From Verrucomicrobiales bacterium (lineage in GTDB: Bacteria; Verrucomicrobiota; Verrucomicrobiia; Limisphaerales; UBA9464), in NCBI GenBank assembly GCA_005805505.1, contig SYMJ01000147.1, positions 1-45,479 of the forward strand: 45,479 nucleotides of DNA, in the 5' to 3' direction. The translations under genes and the position numbers were made by a program. Below, piece after piece: positions 31,901-40,792 of this stretch. How positions within the stretch are numbered: position 1 is the stretch's first letter; every line of letters begins with the position of its first letter. Under the pieces are notes generated by a model. The model made no database searches. It saw only the letters and a list, made by a program, of their open reading frames with translations, and was not told where the DNA came from.

Positions 31901-32212
31901 ATGAACTCGGCTTCCCGTCCTCCAGGTCCCCCGCGATCCCTTGGTTCCAAGGCGTTGGTTCCGGTCCACTTCATCTGCCTGGCTCCCCAGGCCCAGAAAG
32001 TAGCGATCGTGGGAGAATTTAACGCTTGGAACCCGGATTCCAATCCGATGGCTCAAGCTTTTGATGGGTCTTGGCAGGCTTCAGTGAGCATCCGCCATGG
32101 CCATCACCAGTATGCCTTCTGGGTGGATGGCACCTTGCAGGTGGACCCGCGCGGTCAGGGAATTAGCCGAAACGCCGAGGGACAAAGGGTCTCTCTCTTG
32201 GCGGTCAGCTGA
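31901..32212 (+). CDS. small CBM48 (AMPK1 glycogen-binding)-like protein
   Basis: A 103-residue protein that is almost only one domain. VPVHFICLAPQAQKVAIVGEFNAWNPDSNPM is the family opening with the FNxW block, WQASVSIRHGHHQYAFWVDGTLQVDP follows the expected G-x-YxFxVDG pattern, and RNAEGQRVSLLAV closes the last strand. Such domains bind glycogen or act as regulatory modules in AMPK beta subunits and branching enzymes. Stand-alone copies occur in bacteria, with no settled function. There is no signal peptide. It lies 61 bp upstream of gspF, in the same direction, at the head of the secretion cluster. Confidence 0.85.
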   Translation: MNSASRPPGPPRSLGSKALVPVHFICLAPQAQKVAIVGEFNAWNPDSNPMAQAFDGSWQASVSIRHGHHQYAFWVDGTLQVDPRGQGISRNAEGQRVSLLAVS

Positions 32213-32273
32213 AGCCACTGCATCGGGGAGATGGAACTTTCGGCGCGCGCCGGTTATCCAAACGGCACGCGAC

Positions 32274-33572
32274 ATGGCGCAATTCAACTACAAGGCACGG
32301 CGGCGTTCGGGTGAAGTCGTCGAAGGAGTCCTCGAAGCGGGGGACCGTGCGGCTGCCGTCGTGCAGGTCGAACGGTTGGGAGTGATCCCGGTTTCTGTGG
32401 TCCAAGCAAAGGGTTCGACCAAGCCGGCGAAGTCTTCGTCTTCGTCGTCGGCCGGTTCACCCGCAGCTCGGGCCGCGGCCGCTGAAGGATCCAGAGCGGG
32501 ATTAAGCCGGCTGTTCGCACGGGGCCCCAAAAAGCCCGGACTCAAGGAGTTGGCCATGTACACGCTCCAGTTGGCCAATTTGCTTCGTGCGGGAATGCCT
32601 CTGACGATGGCCTTGCGCAGCATGGAAAGCCTGTCTTCCAAGGGCATTCCCGGTGAGGCCAGTCGTCAGCTCAAGCAGGATGTGACCGAGGGTCGCAGTC
32701 TTTCCGATGCCATGGCTCGCCAGAACCACATCTTCCCGGATTTGGTCATCAACATGGTTCGGGCTGGTGAGCAGTCCGGCGCGCTCGGAGAGGTGCTGCG
32801 GCGGCAGGCAGCCCATTTTGATCGGTTTGCCGAGGTTCAGTCGAAGTTCAAGTCGGCCATGATTTATCCGGCCGTGGTCTGCGTCGTCGGTGGAGCGCTG
32901 GTTATCTTCTTCATGACGGTCATGCTGCCGAAGTTCATGACGCTCTTCGACAACACCAAAATCGAGTTGCCGGCCATGACCAAACTGCTCATCGCCATGA
33001 GCAATTTTCTTAGTGGCTACTGGTGGGCACTACTTTTGGCCGGTGGTGCTGCGGTGGCCGGCTTCCGACGCTACCGGGCTAGCAAGACGGGTCGCGAGTC
33101 ATTGGACCGTTTGGTGATGAGGCTTCCAGTCATTGGCAAGGTGGTCCGACTCAACTTGTTTGGGCAGTTCGCGCGCACGCTTTCGACCCTGCTTCAGAAT
33201 GGTGTGCCGGTGTTGCAGGCTCTGCGCATCACCGAGCAAGTCATGCCCAACGTAGTGATCAAGGAGGCCATCGCCCGCACCCGCGAGGCCGTCACCGACG
33301 GCAAGACCTTGGCGCAACCCCTGGCCAAGAGCCGACTGTTTCCGCAACTGATGATCGACCTGATCAAGATCGGTGAGGAGACCGGCGACGTGCCCGCGGC
33401 CTTGTCCAACGTGGCGGACACCTACGAGAATGACCTCAATGTCGGTTTGACGGCGATGACCAACCTTATCCAACCGGTGATCATCGTGGCCATCGCCTTT
33501 GTGGTCGGCTTCATGCTCTTGGGCGTGATGTCGGCAATGTTCAAGATCACCGAGAGCATTTCCACTCGCTAA
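32274..33572 (+). CDS. gspF: type II secretion inner-membrane protein GspF
   Basis: A 432-residue GspF/PilC family platform protein. The start MAQFNYKARRRSGEVVEGVLEA at 32274 matches the family; the longer open frame overlaps the CBM48 gene. A flexible Ser/Ala/Lys linker (~46-85) precedes two T2SSF domains: ~97-220 (YTLQLANLLRAGMPLTMALRSME) and ~300-425 (FARTLSTLLQNGVPVLQALRITE). There are three main membrane helices. The second half ends with VVGFMLLGVMSAMFKITESI. Together with the pseudopilins that follow it points to a type II secretion system rather than type IV pili. The first domain contains the usual GEQSGALGEVL, the second GEETGDVPAAL. Confidence 0.94.
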   Translation: MAQFNYKARRRSGEVVEGVLEAGDRAAAVVQVERLGVIPVSVVQAKGSTKPAKSSSSSSAGSPAARAAAAEGSRAGLSRLFARGPKKPGLKELAMYTLQLANLLRAGMPLTMALRSMESLSSKGIPGEASRQLKQDVTEGRSLSDAMARQNHIFPDLVINMVRAGEQSGALGEVLRRQAAHFDRFAEVQSKFKSAMIYPAVVCVVGGALVIFFMTVMLPKFMTLFDNTKIELPAMTKLLIAMSNFLSGYWWALLLAGGAAVAGFRRYRASKTGRESLDRLVMRLPVIGKVVRLNLFGQFARTLSTLLQNGVPVLQALRITEQVMPNVVIKEAIARTREAVTDGKTLAQPLAKSRLFPQLMIDLIKIGEETGDVPAALSNVADTYENDLNVGLTAMTNLIQPVIIVAIAFVVGFMLLGVMSAMFKITESISTR

Positions 33573-33584
33573 GAGACTGAAGTG

Positions 33585-34172
33585 ATGAGGACGGCCTTCC
33601 ACATTCGATTCCAAGGTGCCGCCGCCCGCGCCGCCTTCACTATGATCGAACTGGTAGTGGCGGTGATGCTTGTGTCCGTGATGATGTTCGTGGCGGTTCC
33701 CCGCTTCATGGCCAACAAGAAGGGGCCCATGGCCGAGGCCCTCGAGGTGATGGAATCGGCCTGCAATGAAGCGCGGGCCCGGGCCATCATGGGTAATCGA
33801 CCGATGCAGGTGGTGCTCTACGGTGCAGAGGGTCGGGTTCTGGTCGAACCCGCTCCGGAAGGTGTGATGGGGGCCACCAACGGGGTTTCGATGGCCTCGT
33901 TTGATCGGCTTCGGGATTCCGAGTCCATGAGTTCTGGTCCCTTGGCTAAACCTCCGTACCATGGGCAACTCAATGACGATGTCGCCTTCCGGAGTCTTCT
34001 GGTGAACGGACAGAACATGATGAGTTCCCCGTTGGCTGCGATCCGGTTTTTTCCTAATGGAACGAGCGATGCGATGACCGCTGAACTGAGTTGGCTGAAA
34101 GGAGGGCTCGAAGTGAAGCAGCTTATTTTAGAAGTCATCACGGCGCGGCTTTCTATCGAGGACCTTCGATGA
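33585..34172 (+). CDS. gspH: type II secretion pseudopilin, GspH-like
   Basis: A 195-residue prepilin. A basic leader of ~18 residues ends in AAF-TMIELVVAVMLVSVMMFVAVP: the usual Gly before the cleavage site is replaced by Ala, Glu+5 is present, and the hydrophobic helix follows. A long GspH-type globular domain comes next (EVMESACNEARARAIMGNRPMQVVLY; FFPNGTSDAMTAEL near the end, a typical GspH block). The ATG at 33585 is used; a GTG codon lies directly before it. The end overlaps gspI by 4 nt. As a minor pseudopilin it would join the tip of the secretion pseudopilus. Confidence 0.82.
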   Translation: MRTAFHIRFQGAAARAAFTMIELVVAVMLVSVMMFVAVPRFMANKKGPMAEALEVMESACNEARARAIMGNRPMQVVLYGAEGRVLVEPAPEGVMGATNGVSMASFDRLRDSESMSSGPLAKPPYHGQLNDDVAFRSLLVNGQNMMSSPLAAIRFFPNGTSDAMTAELSWLKGGLEVKQLILEVITARLSIEDLR

Positions 34173-34570
34173 GGTGCCGCCCAGTCATGATAGGTCGCCA
34201 AGGTCAGGCCGGTGCGGCGTTCACCTTAATCGAGGTTGCTGTGGCCTCAGCCATCATGGCGCTGGCGCTCTTCGGGTTTATCTCGGTTTGTTCCACGGCG
34301 CTTAAATCGGCCAAATCCCTCAACCGGGTCGAGGTGGACGCCAGTAGTCTCGCGGCCGAGTTGTCGATTTCCAATCGCCTGGAGGAAATGTCCGACCACG
34401 GCGACTTCGGCAAGCTCTACCCCGGCTACCAATGGAGCCGTTCGGTCTATGAGGTGGGAACCAATGGTTTGTTCCGTGCCGACTTTGTCATCATAGGTGG
34501 TCCTAAAGGTTCGGAGCGCCGCATGAGCGCGCTCTATTTCCCCAAACAATATGTCCAGGGGGCCCGATGA
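34169..34570 (+). CDS. gspI: type II secretion minor pseudopilin, GspI-like
   Basis: A 133-residue prepilin. The start MRCRPVMIGRQGQAG at 34169 forms an ATGA overlap with the gspH stop. The segment GAAFTLIEVAVASAIMALALFGFISVC shows a leader ending in AAF, Glu+5 and the hydrophobic alpha-1 helix. The short beta domain has the GspI-like pattern of a single strand set after LSISNRLEEMSDHGDFG. Small size and position between GspH- and GspJ-like genes support GspI. It overlaps the next gene by 4 nt. In known systems GspI nucleates the tip complex with GspJ and GspK. Confidence 0.8.
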   Translation: MRCRPVMIGRQGQAGAAFTLIEVAVASAIMALALFGFISVCSTALKSAKSLNRVEVDASSLAAELSISNRLEEMSDHGDFGKLYPGYQWSRSVYEVGTNGLFRADFVIIGGPKGSERRMSALYFPKQYVQGAR

Positions 34571-35259
34571 TGAGAGGATTGAGGGAGGGCAGCGCCCGGT
34601 CTTTGCGGCGGGGAGGCTTCACAGTGATGGAGGTCATGGTGGCCATCTTCCTCTTCGCACTGATCCTCATGATGATCTACTCGACTTGGAGACTGATCTT
34701 CCAGAGTTCCCAGGCGGCCATCCGTTCCACCACAGATTCCCAGCGGGCTCGGATGGCCATGCGTACCGTAGAAGACGCCCTCGCGTCGGCCACGATGTTT
34801 GCATCCAATCCGCGGCTTTACTTCTTTCAAGCCGACACGGCGGGTCAATTTGCCGCGGTGAGCTTCGCGGCCGATCTTTCGGATTCGTTCCCAAACAGCG
34901 GTATGTTCGGAGGCGAACGCATCCGCCGTGTCAGTTTCTATGTTCCTTCGGGCGGCAACGACCTGGTACTCGAACAGAACTCCTTGCTGGCAGATTTCGA
35001 AAGCGGAGGTGAGCCAGCGAGCATTGTCTTGGCGCGTGAGGTGCAGCTCTTCCAGTTGGAGTTCTGGGATGGTCAGCAGCGGGACTTTGTCGAGGAGTGG
35101 CTTTCGACCAACCAGTTGCCCGTGATCGTTCGTGTGACACTGGGTTTTGGTGTGTCGAAGGGTTCTCGTGAGCCCGCGCAAATCGTCAGCCGAGTGGTTC
35201 GCTTGCCGACCGTAGCGGTGCCTCGCGAGGCTCAGGGGGTGATAGGAGGTGCCCCATGA
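34567..35259 (+). CDS. gspJ: type II secretion minor pseudopilin, GspJ-like
   Basis: A 230-residue prepilin with leader RSLRRGG then FTVMEVMVAIFLFALILMMIYSTWRL: a Gly at the cleavage site, Glu+5 and a hydrophobic helix. The larger domain includes RARMAMRTVEDALASATMF and RIRRVSFYV and closes with SRVVRLPT, as expected for GspJ-length proteins. It overlaps gspI and gspK by 4 nt each, so the pseudopilin genes are translationally coupled. Orthology is inferred from order and size. Confidence 0.82.
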   Translation: MMRGLREGSARSLRRGGFTVMEVMVAIFLFALILMMIYSTWRLIFQSSQAAIRSTTDSQRARMAMRTVEDALASATMFASNPRLYFFQADTAGQFAAVSFAADLSDSFPNSGMFGGERIRRVSFYVPSGGNDLVLEQNSLLADFESGGEPASIVLAREVQLFQLEFWDGQQRDFVEEWLSTNQLPVIVRVTLGFGVSKGSREPAQIVSRVVRLPTVAVPREAQGVIGGAP

Positions 35260-36401
35260 TGAATGACTTTGTCCAGATGCGGGACCGCCCCCAAAATCAC
35301 CAGCGGGGTGTGGCGCTGTTGATGGTCATGCTGCTGATCTTCGCTATGGCGGTCATCGTCACGGCCTTTGCCTACACGATGAAGGTGGAGGGTCGCCTGG
35401 CTACTCGCACCCAGAGCGAGAGCGAGATGGAATGGATGGGGCGCTCAGGCATTGAGATGGCCAAATGGGTTCTATCGTTGTCTCGGCAGATACCCGGCGA
35501 ACAGACCTATGACGGACTCAATCAGTTTTGGGCCGGAGGCGTGGGCCCGACAAATATCGCGGACAATCCCTTTGAGGGTGTCTCCTTGACGGATGTGGCT
35601 CTTGGGGATGGCACCATTTCCATCGAGATCGTGGACGCAGAGCGCTACATCAACATCAACTCCATCGCCACGCGCAATCCCCAGTTGTTGGAGTTGATCT
35701 TGCAGTTGTGCGGTGCCGGAGGCTCGGATTCGGCCGATGTTTCTTCAGCGATCCGGGACTGGATCGACCCCAATGACGATTCGGCCATGGGTGGCGGCGC
35801 AGAGAGCGATTTCTACCGGATGCTCAACCCTCCTTATGTCGCTAAAAATGGTCCGATCGACGACATGTCGGAACTGCTCAAGATTCGTGGGATTACTCCG
35901 CAGTTGTACTGGGGCCCCCGCAGTGGCGGCGGCGGTAGTGGAGGCAATGGCGGTAGGCACTCGGTTGACTCAATGGGGCGGCGCGTCCAGTCCACCTTTC
36001 TGGGACAGAGCATCGCGGGGTCGGTGGGCTTGGCAGACGTGTTCTCGGCGGTGTCTAGCGGTCAGGTAAATATCAACACGGCTCCGTATCCTGTTTTGGT
36101 CATGGCCTGCGGTGGTGACGAGAACATTGCTCGCAACATCCAAGAACAGCGCGCGGGCATGGATGGGGTGGATGGCACCTACGACGACACACCAGCCCGC
36201 GGGCCCCAAGACATTGCCCGCTTGCAGGGGGTTCCGGTGATGCCCAACCAAGGCACGCCGCTGGCGGTTTTCTCGACCGTCAGCAGCACCTTCGAAGTTC
36301 GCGTCACTGCGCGTTTGGGGGCTTTGTCCCGCCGGTACATTGCAGTCTTGCGACGATCTAGCCTGCGGGACATGCCCGTGCTGACCTTCCGCCGCGAGTG
36401 A
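35256..36401 (+). CDS. gspK: type II secretion minor pseudopilin GspK
   Basis: A 381-residue protein with the GspK pattern. Leader QNHQRG is followed by VALLMVMLLIFAMAVIVTAFAYTM, which lacks Glu+5, as is usual for GspK. EGRLATRTQSESEMEWMGRSGIEMAKW follows the helix. The alpha-domain has VDAERYININSIATRNPQLLELILQLCGAG, IRDWIDPNDDSAMGGGAESDFY, ARNGPI-like AKNGPIDDMSELLKIRGIT, and VNINTAPYPVLVMACGGDENIARNI. A Gly-rich loop (~225-240) interrupts it. GspK caps the pseudopilus tip. It is the last gene of the rightward cluster and converges on a minus-strand pseudopilin. Confidence 0.92.
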   Translation: MMNDFVQMRDRPQNHQRGVALLMVMLLIFAMAVIVTAFAYTMKVEGRLATRTQSESEMEWMGRSGIEMAKWVLSLSRQIPGEQTYDGLNQFWAGGVGPTNIADNPFEGVSLTDVALGDGTISIEIVDAERYININSIATRNPQLLELILQLCGAGGSDSADVSSAIRDWIDPNDDSAMGGGAESDFYRMLNPPYVAKNGPIDDMSELLKIRGITPQLYWGPRSGGGGSGGNGGRHSVDSMGRRVQSTFLGQSIAGSVGLADVFSAVSSGQVNINTAPYPVLVMACGGDENIARNIQEQRAGMDGVDGTYDDTPARGPQDIARLQGVPVMPNQGTPLAVFSTVSSTFEVRVTARLGALSRRYIAVLRRSSLRDMPVLTFRRE

Positions 36402-36515
36402 GCCTCGGTTGGAATGGCGTCTGATAAAGAGCGAGTCCTCGGGGCCGATCTAAAATCGCTGGGCGCGTTCTCTGTGAGCTGGGAGGCCGGCTCACGAGAG
36501 AGCTCACAAGATGAA

Positions 36516-37301
36516 TCACGGAATAGGGGTGGCTACTGAGATCTTGAAGAAGCATTGCCAGCCGCCGTAGTCGGAGCCGAGCGAGACTCGCTTGTTGGAC
36601 TGCCATTCAACGTGGCCGTCTTCGAAGCCAAAGTTGCCACCTTCGGGGGCACCCCGGGTAATTCGGTGAACGGCCGTGGCCACTTTCTTGCCATTGTAAT
36701 CGGTGAACCAGTTCAGCTTGGGGTCGAGCATGTTGGTCGTCTTGGAACCCAAGGCCTGCATGCGGTCGATGATGATGGGGGCTGCTTCGTACATGCCACC
36801 GAGTTTCTTTTTGAAAAACCACTCAGAAGTACCCTGGGCTCCGCCGGTGACATCGGCGTCTCCGGTTCGCCGACCTGGCAAGTAGAAGTAACCGGTCAAT
36901 TGGGGCTCATTGTCGGTGGTGATCATCCCGCGTTCTGCGGCGCGGTGCCAGTCATCGGTCGGGCAGAACAGGACGTCGTTGGCGGCACGGGTGTTGTTGG
37001 CCGAGGTGCGGCGATTCTTAATGAGGTAGCCGTTCCAGAAGTTGCTCATGGTGGGCATCATCCAGCTAAATCCGGCGCCACCGCTGTTGTCTGGGAAGGA
37101 GTTCTGGTTGTCGGAGGCGTACAAATTGACCGCGATACCCCACTGCTTGCAGTTGCTCGCGCAGAGGGTCTTCACTGCCTTGGATTTGGCCCGAGACAAG
37201 GCGGGCAGGAGCATGCCGGCGAGGATGGCGATGATGGCGATGACCACCAGCAATTCGATCAGGGTGAAGGCACGGGTGCAGCGGCAGCGTTGACTGTTCA
37301 T
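36516..37301 (-). CDS. pseudopilin of the H-X9-DG type
   Basis: A 261-residue prepilin-like protein. The start [20 protein letters not shown] at 37301 is chosen because the cleavage region follows at once; the open frame continues upstream to 37526 without coding character. The helix [19 protein letters not shown] is identical over its core to that of the gene at 8464-9333. [35 protein letters not shown] follows. The C-terminus has [28 protein letters not shown], a version of the H-X9-DG signature. Convergent with gspK but not obviously part of that operon. Its function in this large paralogous family is unknown. Confidence 0.86.
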   Translation of the reverse strand: MNSQRCRCTRAFTLIELLVVIAIIAILAGMLLPALSRAKSKAVKTLCASNCKQWGIAVNLYASDNQNSFPDNSGGAGFSWMMPTMSNFWNGYLIKNRRTSANNTRAANDVLFCPTDDWHRAAERGMITTDNEPQLTGYFYLPGRRTGDADVTGGAQGTSEWFFKKKLGGMYEAAPIIIDRMQALGSKTTNMLDPKLNWFTDYNGKKVATAVHRITRGAPEGGNFGFEDGHVEWQSNKRVSLGSDYGGWQCFFKISVATPIP

Positions 37302-37518
37302 GGCTTGGGGTGACGGATGTTGGGGATAGCGTCTGTTTCTAACGTTCCGTATGGTCAAAGCCAGTGAAATTTTCGGAACGGTGAAAATGGTTCCTTGCGG
37401 GAAGGGCTCGCGGTCGGAGGAAACGTCAGGCGATCCATGGACCCCTTCGTTCCGTCCTGCCACCGCCGACTGGGCGGCAAGGCTCGGGTGGGGGGCGTTG
37501 GGGAAAAACGAGGGGTTT

Positions 37519-37559
37519 AAAAACAAAGCCGCCCCGGCTGATGAATCGGCCGGGGCGGC
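37519..37559 (-). terminator. rho-independent terminator of the mre-rng operon
   Basis: A perfect 11-bp GC stem (GCCGCCCCGGC with GCCGGGGCGGC; 37528-37538 and 37549-37559) closes a 10-nt loop. On the minus strand it is followed by TTTGTTTTT. It begins 14 bp after the rng stop codon. It is a very strong intrinsic terminator that closes the leftward mreB-to-rng operon. Confidence 0.92.
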
Positions 37560-37573
37560 GGTTGGGGCTTCGA

Positions 37574-39559
37574 TCAGTTCCGCGACTTAGCCAACTCGTC
37601 GTTGTTCATGGCGTTGAAAATCTTCCACTCCTCATTGTGAAAGGTGGGGTCCGGGCGGAAGCTGAGCTTGGCGAAGAATTTCTTCTCCAATTCGATGAGC
37701 AACTTCTCGTCGCGGGTCCGCAAGCGATCGAGGACGCGCGGGTTGCAGACGATCTTGACTTGAAAGTCGCCGTCGTCCCGCGGGCGACCCTTGAGGATCT
37801 GGGTCAGCTTGCGCTGGATTTCGACACTCATGGTCTCGGCGCTCTTGATGACGCCACGGCCCGTGCAGTGCTCGCAGTCGTCGTAGAGCGATGAACGCAC
37901 GCTCTCCGTCTGGCGCTGGCGGGTCATTTCCATGAGCCCGAGCTGCGAGAGCGGCAGGACATGCGTCTTAGCCTTGTCCCGCTTGAGGTTGTCCTTCATC
38001 CGCTGGTAGATGGACTGCTGGTCGCGGCGCGACTTCATGTCGATGAAGTCTAGTACGATAATGCCGCCCATGTTTCGCAGGCGGAGTTGGCGGGCGATTT
38101 CGTCCGCGGCGTCTTGGTTGACTTTGAGGATCGTCGCGTCGTGGTCCTTGGTGCCGGCCTGCTTGTGCTTGCCGGTGTTCACGTCGATGGCCACGAGGGC
38201 TTCGGTTTCGTCGATGATGAGATAGCCGCCGCTCTTGAGGTTCACCTGGCGGCTGAAAGCAGCCTCCAGTTGGCGGGTGATGTTGTAGCGGTCAAACAGC
38301 GGCTCCGCCTCGTTGTAGAAGTGCACCTTGCGCACGGAACGGGGACTGATGCGTTTGATGCTGTCGCGGATCGATTCGAACTTCTTGAGGTCGTCGATGA
38401 CGATCTTGTCGACGTCTTCGGTGAGGAAGTCGCGGACGGTGCGCTCGATGAGGTCGGGCTCTTGATAAACGCAGGAGGCCATCGGCTGGCTCTTGATCCG
38501 TTCTTGGATGAGCTTCCACTCCTCCAGCAGCAGGGCGAGATCACGGACGAAGTACGCCTTGCGCTTTTCTTCACCGGCGGTGCGGATGATCACTCCCATG
38601 CCCTCGGGAATCGTCAGTTCGCGGACGATTTTCTTGAGGCGATGACGCTCCTCGACGTTCTCGATCTTGCGGCTGATGCCAGACTGGTCGGAATTGGGCA
38701 GCAGGACGAGATAGCGGCCGGGCAAGGAAAGGTTGGTGGTGACGCGCGGTCCCTTGGTGCCGATCGGGCCCTTGGTCACTTGGATAATGATCTCGCTTCC
38801 CGGCGGGAAGAGTCGGGGAACATCCTTCTGGGTGATTTTGGGTTTTTCCTTCCGGCGAGATTTACCCGTGTCATCGCGCTCCACGATTTCAACACTGGAA
38901 TCGAACGTGTTGGGGATGATGTCCCAGTAATGGAGAAAGGCGTTTTTCTCGAAGCCGATGTCCACGAAAGCGGCCTTCAGTCCATCTTCGAGGTTCTTTA
39001 CCTTGCCCTTGTAGATGGAGCCAACGAGGCGATCATCGGCGGTTCGTTCGACCGTGAGGTCTTCCAGTTTGCTCTCCTCTAGCACCGCGACGCGGGTTTC
39101 CAGCGGTTCGGCGTTGATGATCACTTCCTTGATGATCTTTTCCTCGGGTCGGATGAATTGTTTAACCTTTTTGACCACCTCTTTGACCGCGGTCCGCGCT
39201 TTTTCTATAAGCCCCTTAGGTTCGCGAGGAGGTTTAGGTGCCTGTTCGGCCGGTTCCTCGTGCGCCTCCTCGGGGCGAGAGAGATCGGGGGAGCGGTAGG
39301 TCTGGTCTCGGCCGTTTTTGGTCAGATTGACCTCCGGGGCGTCGATGGTGTCCTCGGGGAGTCCGGCTGCACGGTTTTCGGCGCGCCGGATTTCGGACTC
39401 GTGGCGTCGGATGTCGAACACCCGTTCTTCAACGGCTTTCTCGCCGATGGCCTCCATGCGGGCGTTGGCAGCAGATCGATTGGGGTTCGGCGCGCCGATT
39501 CCCCGGGTGGGCTTGAAACGCATCGGCACCTTGCCGCGTTTGAATGTCTGTTGACTCAT
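37574..39559 (-). CDS. rng: ribonuclease E/G
   Basis: A 661-residue RNase E/G family endoribonuclease for rRNA and mRNA processing. The catalytic unit starts near residue 146 ([17 protein letters not shown]). It has an S1 domain (~175-275) with a charged insertion near 215-250, the DNase I-like block with AIDVNTG (Asp459) and IIVLDFID (Asp504) as Mg ligands, and the zinc-link CEHC (Cys562, Cys565) before TGRG. The ~145-residue N-terminal extension is unusual: highly charged, with a Pro/Glu section and a Lys-rich helix ([16 protein letters not shown]). There is no long C-terminal scaffold, so RNase G is the closer name. It lies 18 bp after rodA and ends at the strong terminator. E. coli also has rng downstream of mreBCD. 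Confidence 0.93.
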   Translation of the reverse strand: MSQQTFKRGKVPMRFKPTRGIGAPNPNRSAANARMEAIGEKAVEERVFDIRRHESEIRRAENRAAGLPEDTIDAPEVNLTKNGRDQTYRSPDLSRPEEAHEEPAEQAPKPPREPKGLIEKARTAVKEVVKKVKQFIRPEEKIIKEVIINAEPLETRVAVLEESKLEDLTVERTADDRLVGSIYKGKVKNLEDGLKAAFVDIGFEKNAFLHYWDIIPNTFDSSVEIVERDDTGKSRRKEKPKITQKDVPRLFPPGSEIIIQVTKGPIGTKGPRVTTNLSLPGRYLVLLPNSDQSGISRKIENVEERHRLKKIVRELTIPEGMGVIIRTAGEEKRKAYFVRDLALLLEEWKLIQERIKSQPMASCVYQEPDLIERTVRDFLTEDVDKIVIDDLKKFESIRDSIKRISPRSVRKVHFYNEAEPLFDRYNITRQLEAAFSRQVNLKSGGYLIIDETEALVAIDVNTGKHKQAGTKDHDATILKVNQDAADEIARQLRLRNMGGIIVLDFIDMKSRRDQQSIYQRMKDNLKRDKAKTHVLPLSQLGLMEMTRQRQTESVRSSLYDDCEHCTGRGVIKSAETMSVEIQRKLTQILKGRPRDDGDFQVKIVCNPRVLDRLRTRDEKLLIELEKKFFAKLSFRPDPTFHNEEWKIFNAMNNDELAKSRN

Positions 39560-39577
39560 GTCTGTAGGATTCGAGTT

Positions 39578-40789
39578 TTAGTACCGCTTTCGGTACAAAT
39601 GGATGTTTTGAAGAACACCGACCGCGATCAGTGAGCAGAGCACTGAGGTTCCGCCTGCACTGAGCAGGGGCAGTGGAATGCCCGTGACCGGCATCAGTTT
39701 GATGTTCATGCCGATGTTCACGAAGATGTGTGTGAAAAAGAGGGTGACGATGCCGATGGCTAGAAGGCGCCCGAGCCGGTCGCGTGATTCTCCAGCGGTC
39801 TTGATGCCGCTGAACAGAACGATGCCATAAAGGATAACGACCGCGACGCTTCCGATGAAGCCGCGCTCCTCGGCGATGACCGAGAAGATGAAGTCATTGT
39901 GGGCGCCGAGTCGGGGCAGGTAACCCAGACGGTGCTGAGTGCCCTCGCGCCACCCTTTGCCGGTGAAGCCGCCTGAGCCGACCGAGATGAGCGCCTGCTC
40001 CACATTCCAGGACATCTGCCGCTTGCGCTGCGCAGCCCTCTGGCGTTGTTCTGGGGTGGCGGAGTCCGGGGCAAAATCGGCGTTGAAATAAACCAGCAGC
40101 CGTTCGCGCTGGTAGTTCTGAAGGCGGATGAGTCGCCAGTTCTCGGGTGCAATAAAGATGTCGATGGCGATCAGGCTGACGATGAGGAAGGCGCCACCCA
40201 AAAGCTTGATCACAAAGCGCTGCGGAACCCCAGCCACCAGCATCATGACCAGGGTGATGGGCAGAAAGACGAGCGATGAACCTAAATCGGGTTGTTTGAG
40301 GATCAGGCCCAGTGGCAGGAGCGTGAGCATGAGGGCCTTGAGGAAGACGCTCGGCGAGCGGAGCTCCGAAGGGGGACGCGCCAAAAAGTTAGCCATGGCG
40401 AACAGGAAAGTCAGTTTGGCCAATTCGCTGGGCTGGAATTGGATTGGGCCCAGATCTAGCCACCGCCGAGCACCGTTGCGGGAGGTGCCTAGGACATGGA
40501 CTGCCATCAGCAGGGCGATGGACACCCAGTAGCCGACCATGGCCCACCGCGCCATTCGGATGTAATCTATCAAACTGAGTCCGAGAACCACGAAGAGACC
40601 AATACCAAAGGCTATCACCTGGCGGGTGGCAGTCCATTGGTACCACGGGACACCTCGCGTTATCTCGGTGCCGCCGGTGGTGCTGAAGATGAACATCGCG
40701 CTGATGATCATCAGACCCAACACCGAGAGCCAAAGGGGCCACAGGATGTCTGCCTCGGCACGGCGATTTTGAAGGGAGAGCGGGGTCAT
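39578..40789 (-). CDS. rodA: SEDS rod-shape peptidoglycan polymerase RodA
   Basis: A 403-residue polytopic SEDS glycosyltransferase, partner of PBP2 in side-wall growth. Typical blocks are NGARRWLDLGPIQFQPSELAKLTFLFAMANFL, LKQPDLGSSLVFLPI, GKGWREGTQHRLGYLPRLGAHNDFIFSVIAEE in the large loop (family FxPExxTDFIF variant) and MKLMPVTGIPLPLLSAGGTSVLCSLIAVGVLQNI. The loop is extended by an Arg/Gln-rich stretch (EQRQRAAQRKRQ). It starts 3 bp after mrdA and is followed after 18 bp by rng. The assignment as RodA rather than FtsW comes from the mre context. Confidence 0.95.
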   Translation of the reverse strand: MTPLSLQNRRAEADILWPLWLSVLGLMIISAMFIFSTTGGTEITRGVPWYQWTATRQVIAFGIGLFVVLGLSLIDYIRMARWAMVGYWVSIALLMAVHVLGTSRNGARRWLDLGPIQFQPSELAKLTFLFAMANFLARPPSELRSPSVFLKALMLTLLPLGLILKQPDLGSSLVFLPITLVMMLVAGVPQRFVIKLLGGAFLIVSLIAIDIFIAPENWRLIRLQNYQRERLLVYFNADFAPDSATPEQRQRAAQRKRQMSWNVEQALISVGSGGFTGKGWREGTQHRLGYLPRLGAHNDFIFSVIAEERGFIGSVAVVILYGIVLFSGIKTAGESRDRLGRLLAIGIVTLFFTHIFVNIGMNIKLMPVTGIPLPLLSAGGTSVLCSLIAVGVLQNIHLYRKRY

Positions 40790-40792
40790 GGT

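Noticed and set aside
33099-33968. 289-codon minus-strand open frame across gspF and gspH
   Set aside because: It is antisense to both secretion genes and His/Gly-rich without a recognisable domain.
38087-39082. 331-codon open frame on the plus strand inside rng
   Set aside because: It is fully antisense to conserved S1 and catalytic regions of RNase E/G; its acidic Asp/Val/Leu composition is the mirror of the rng codons.
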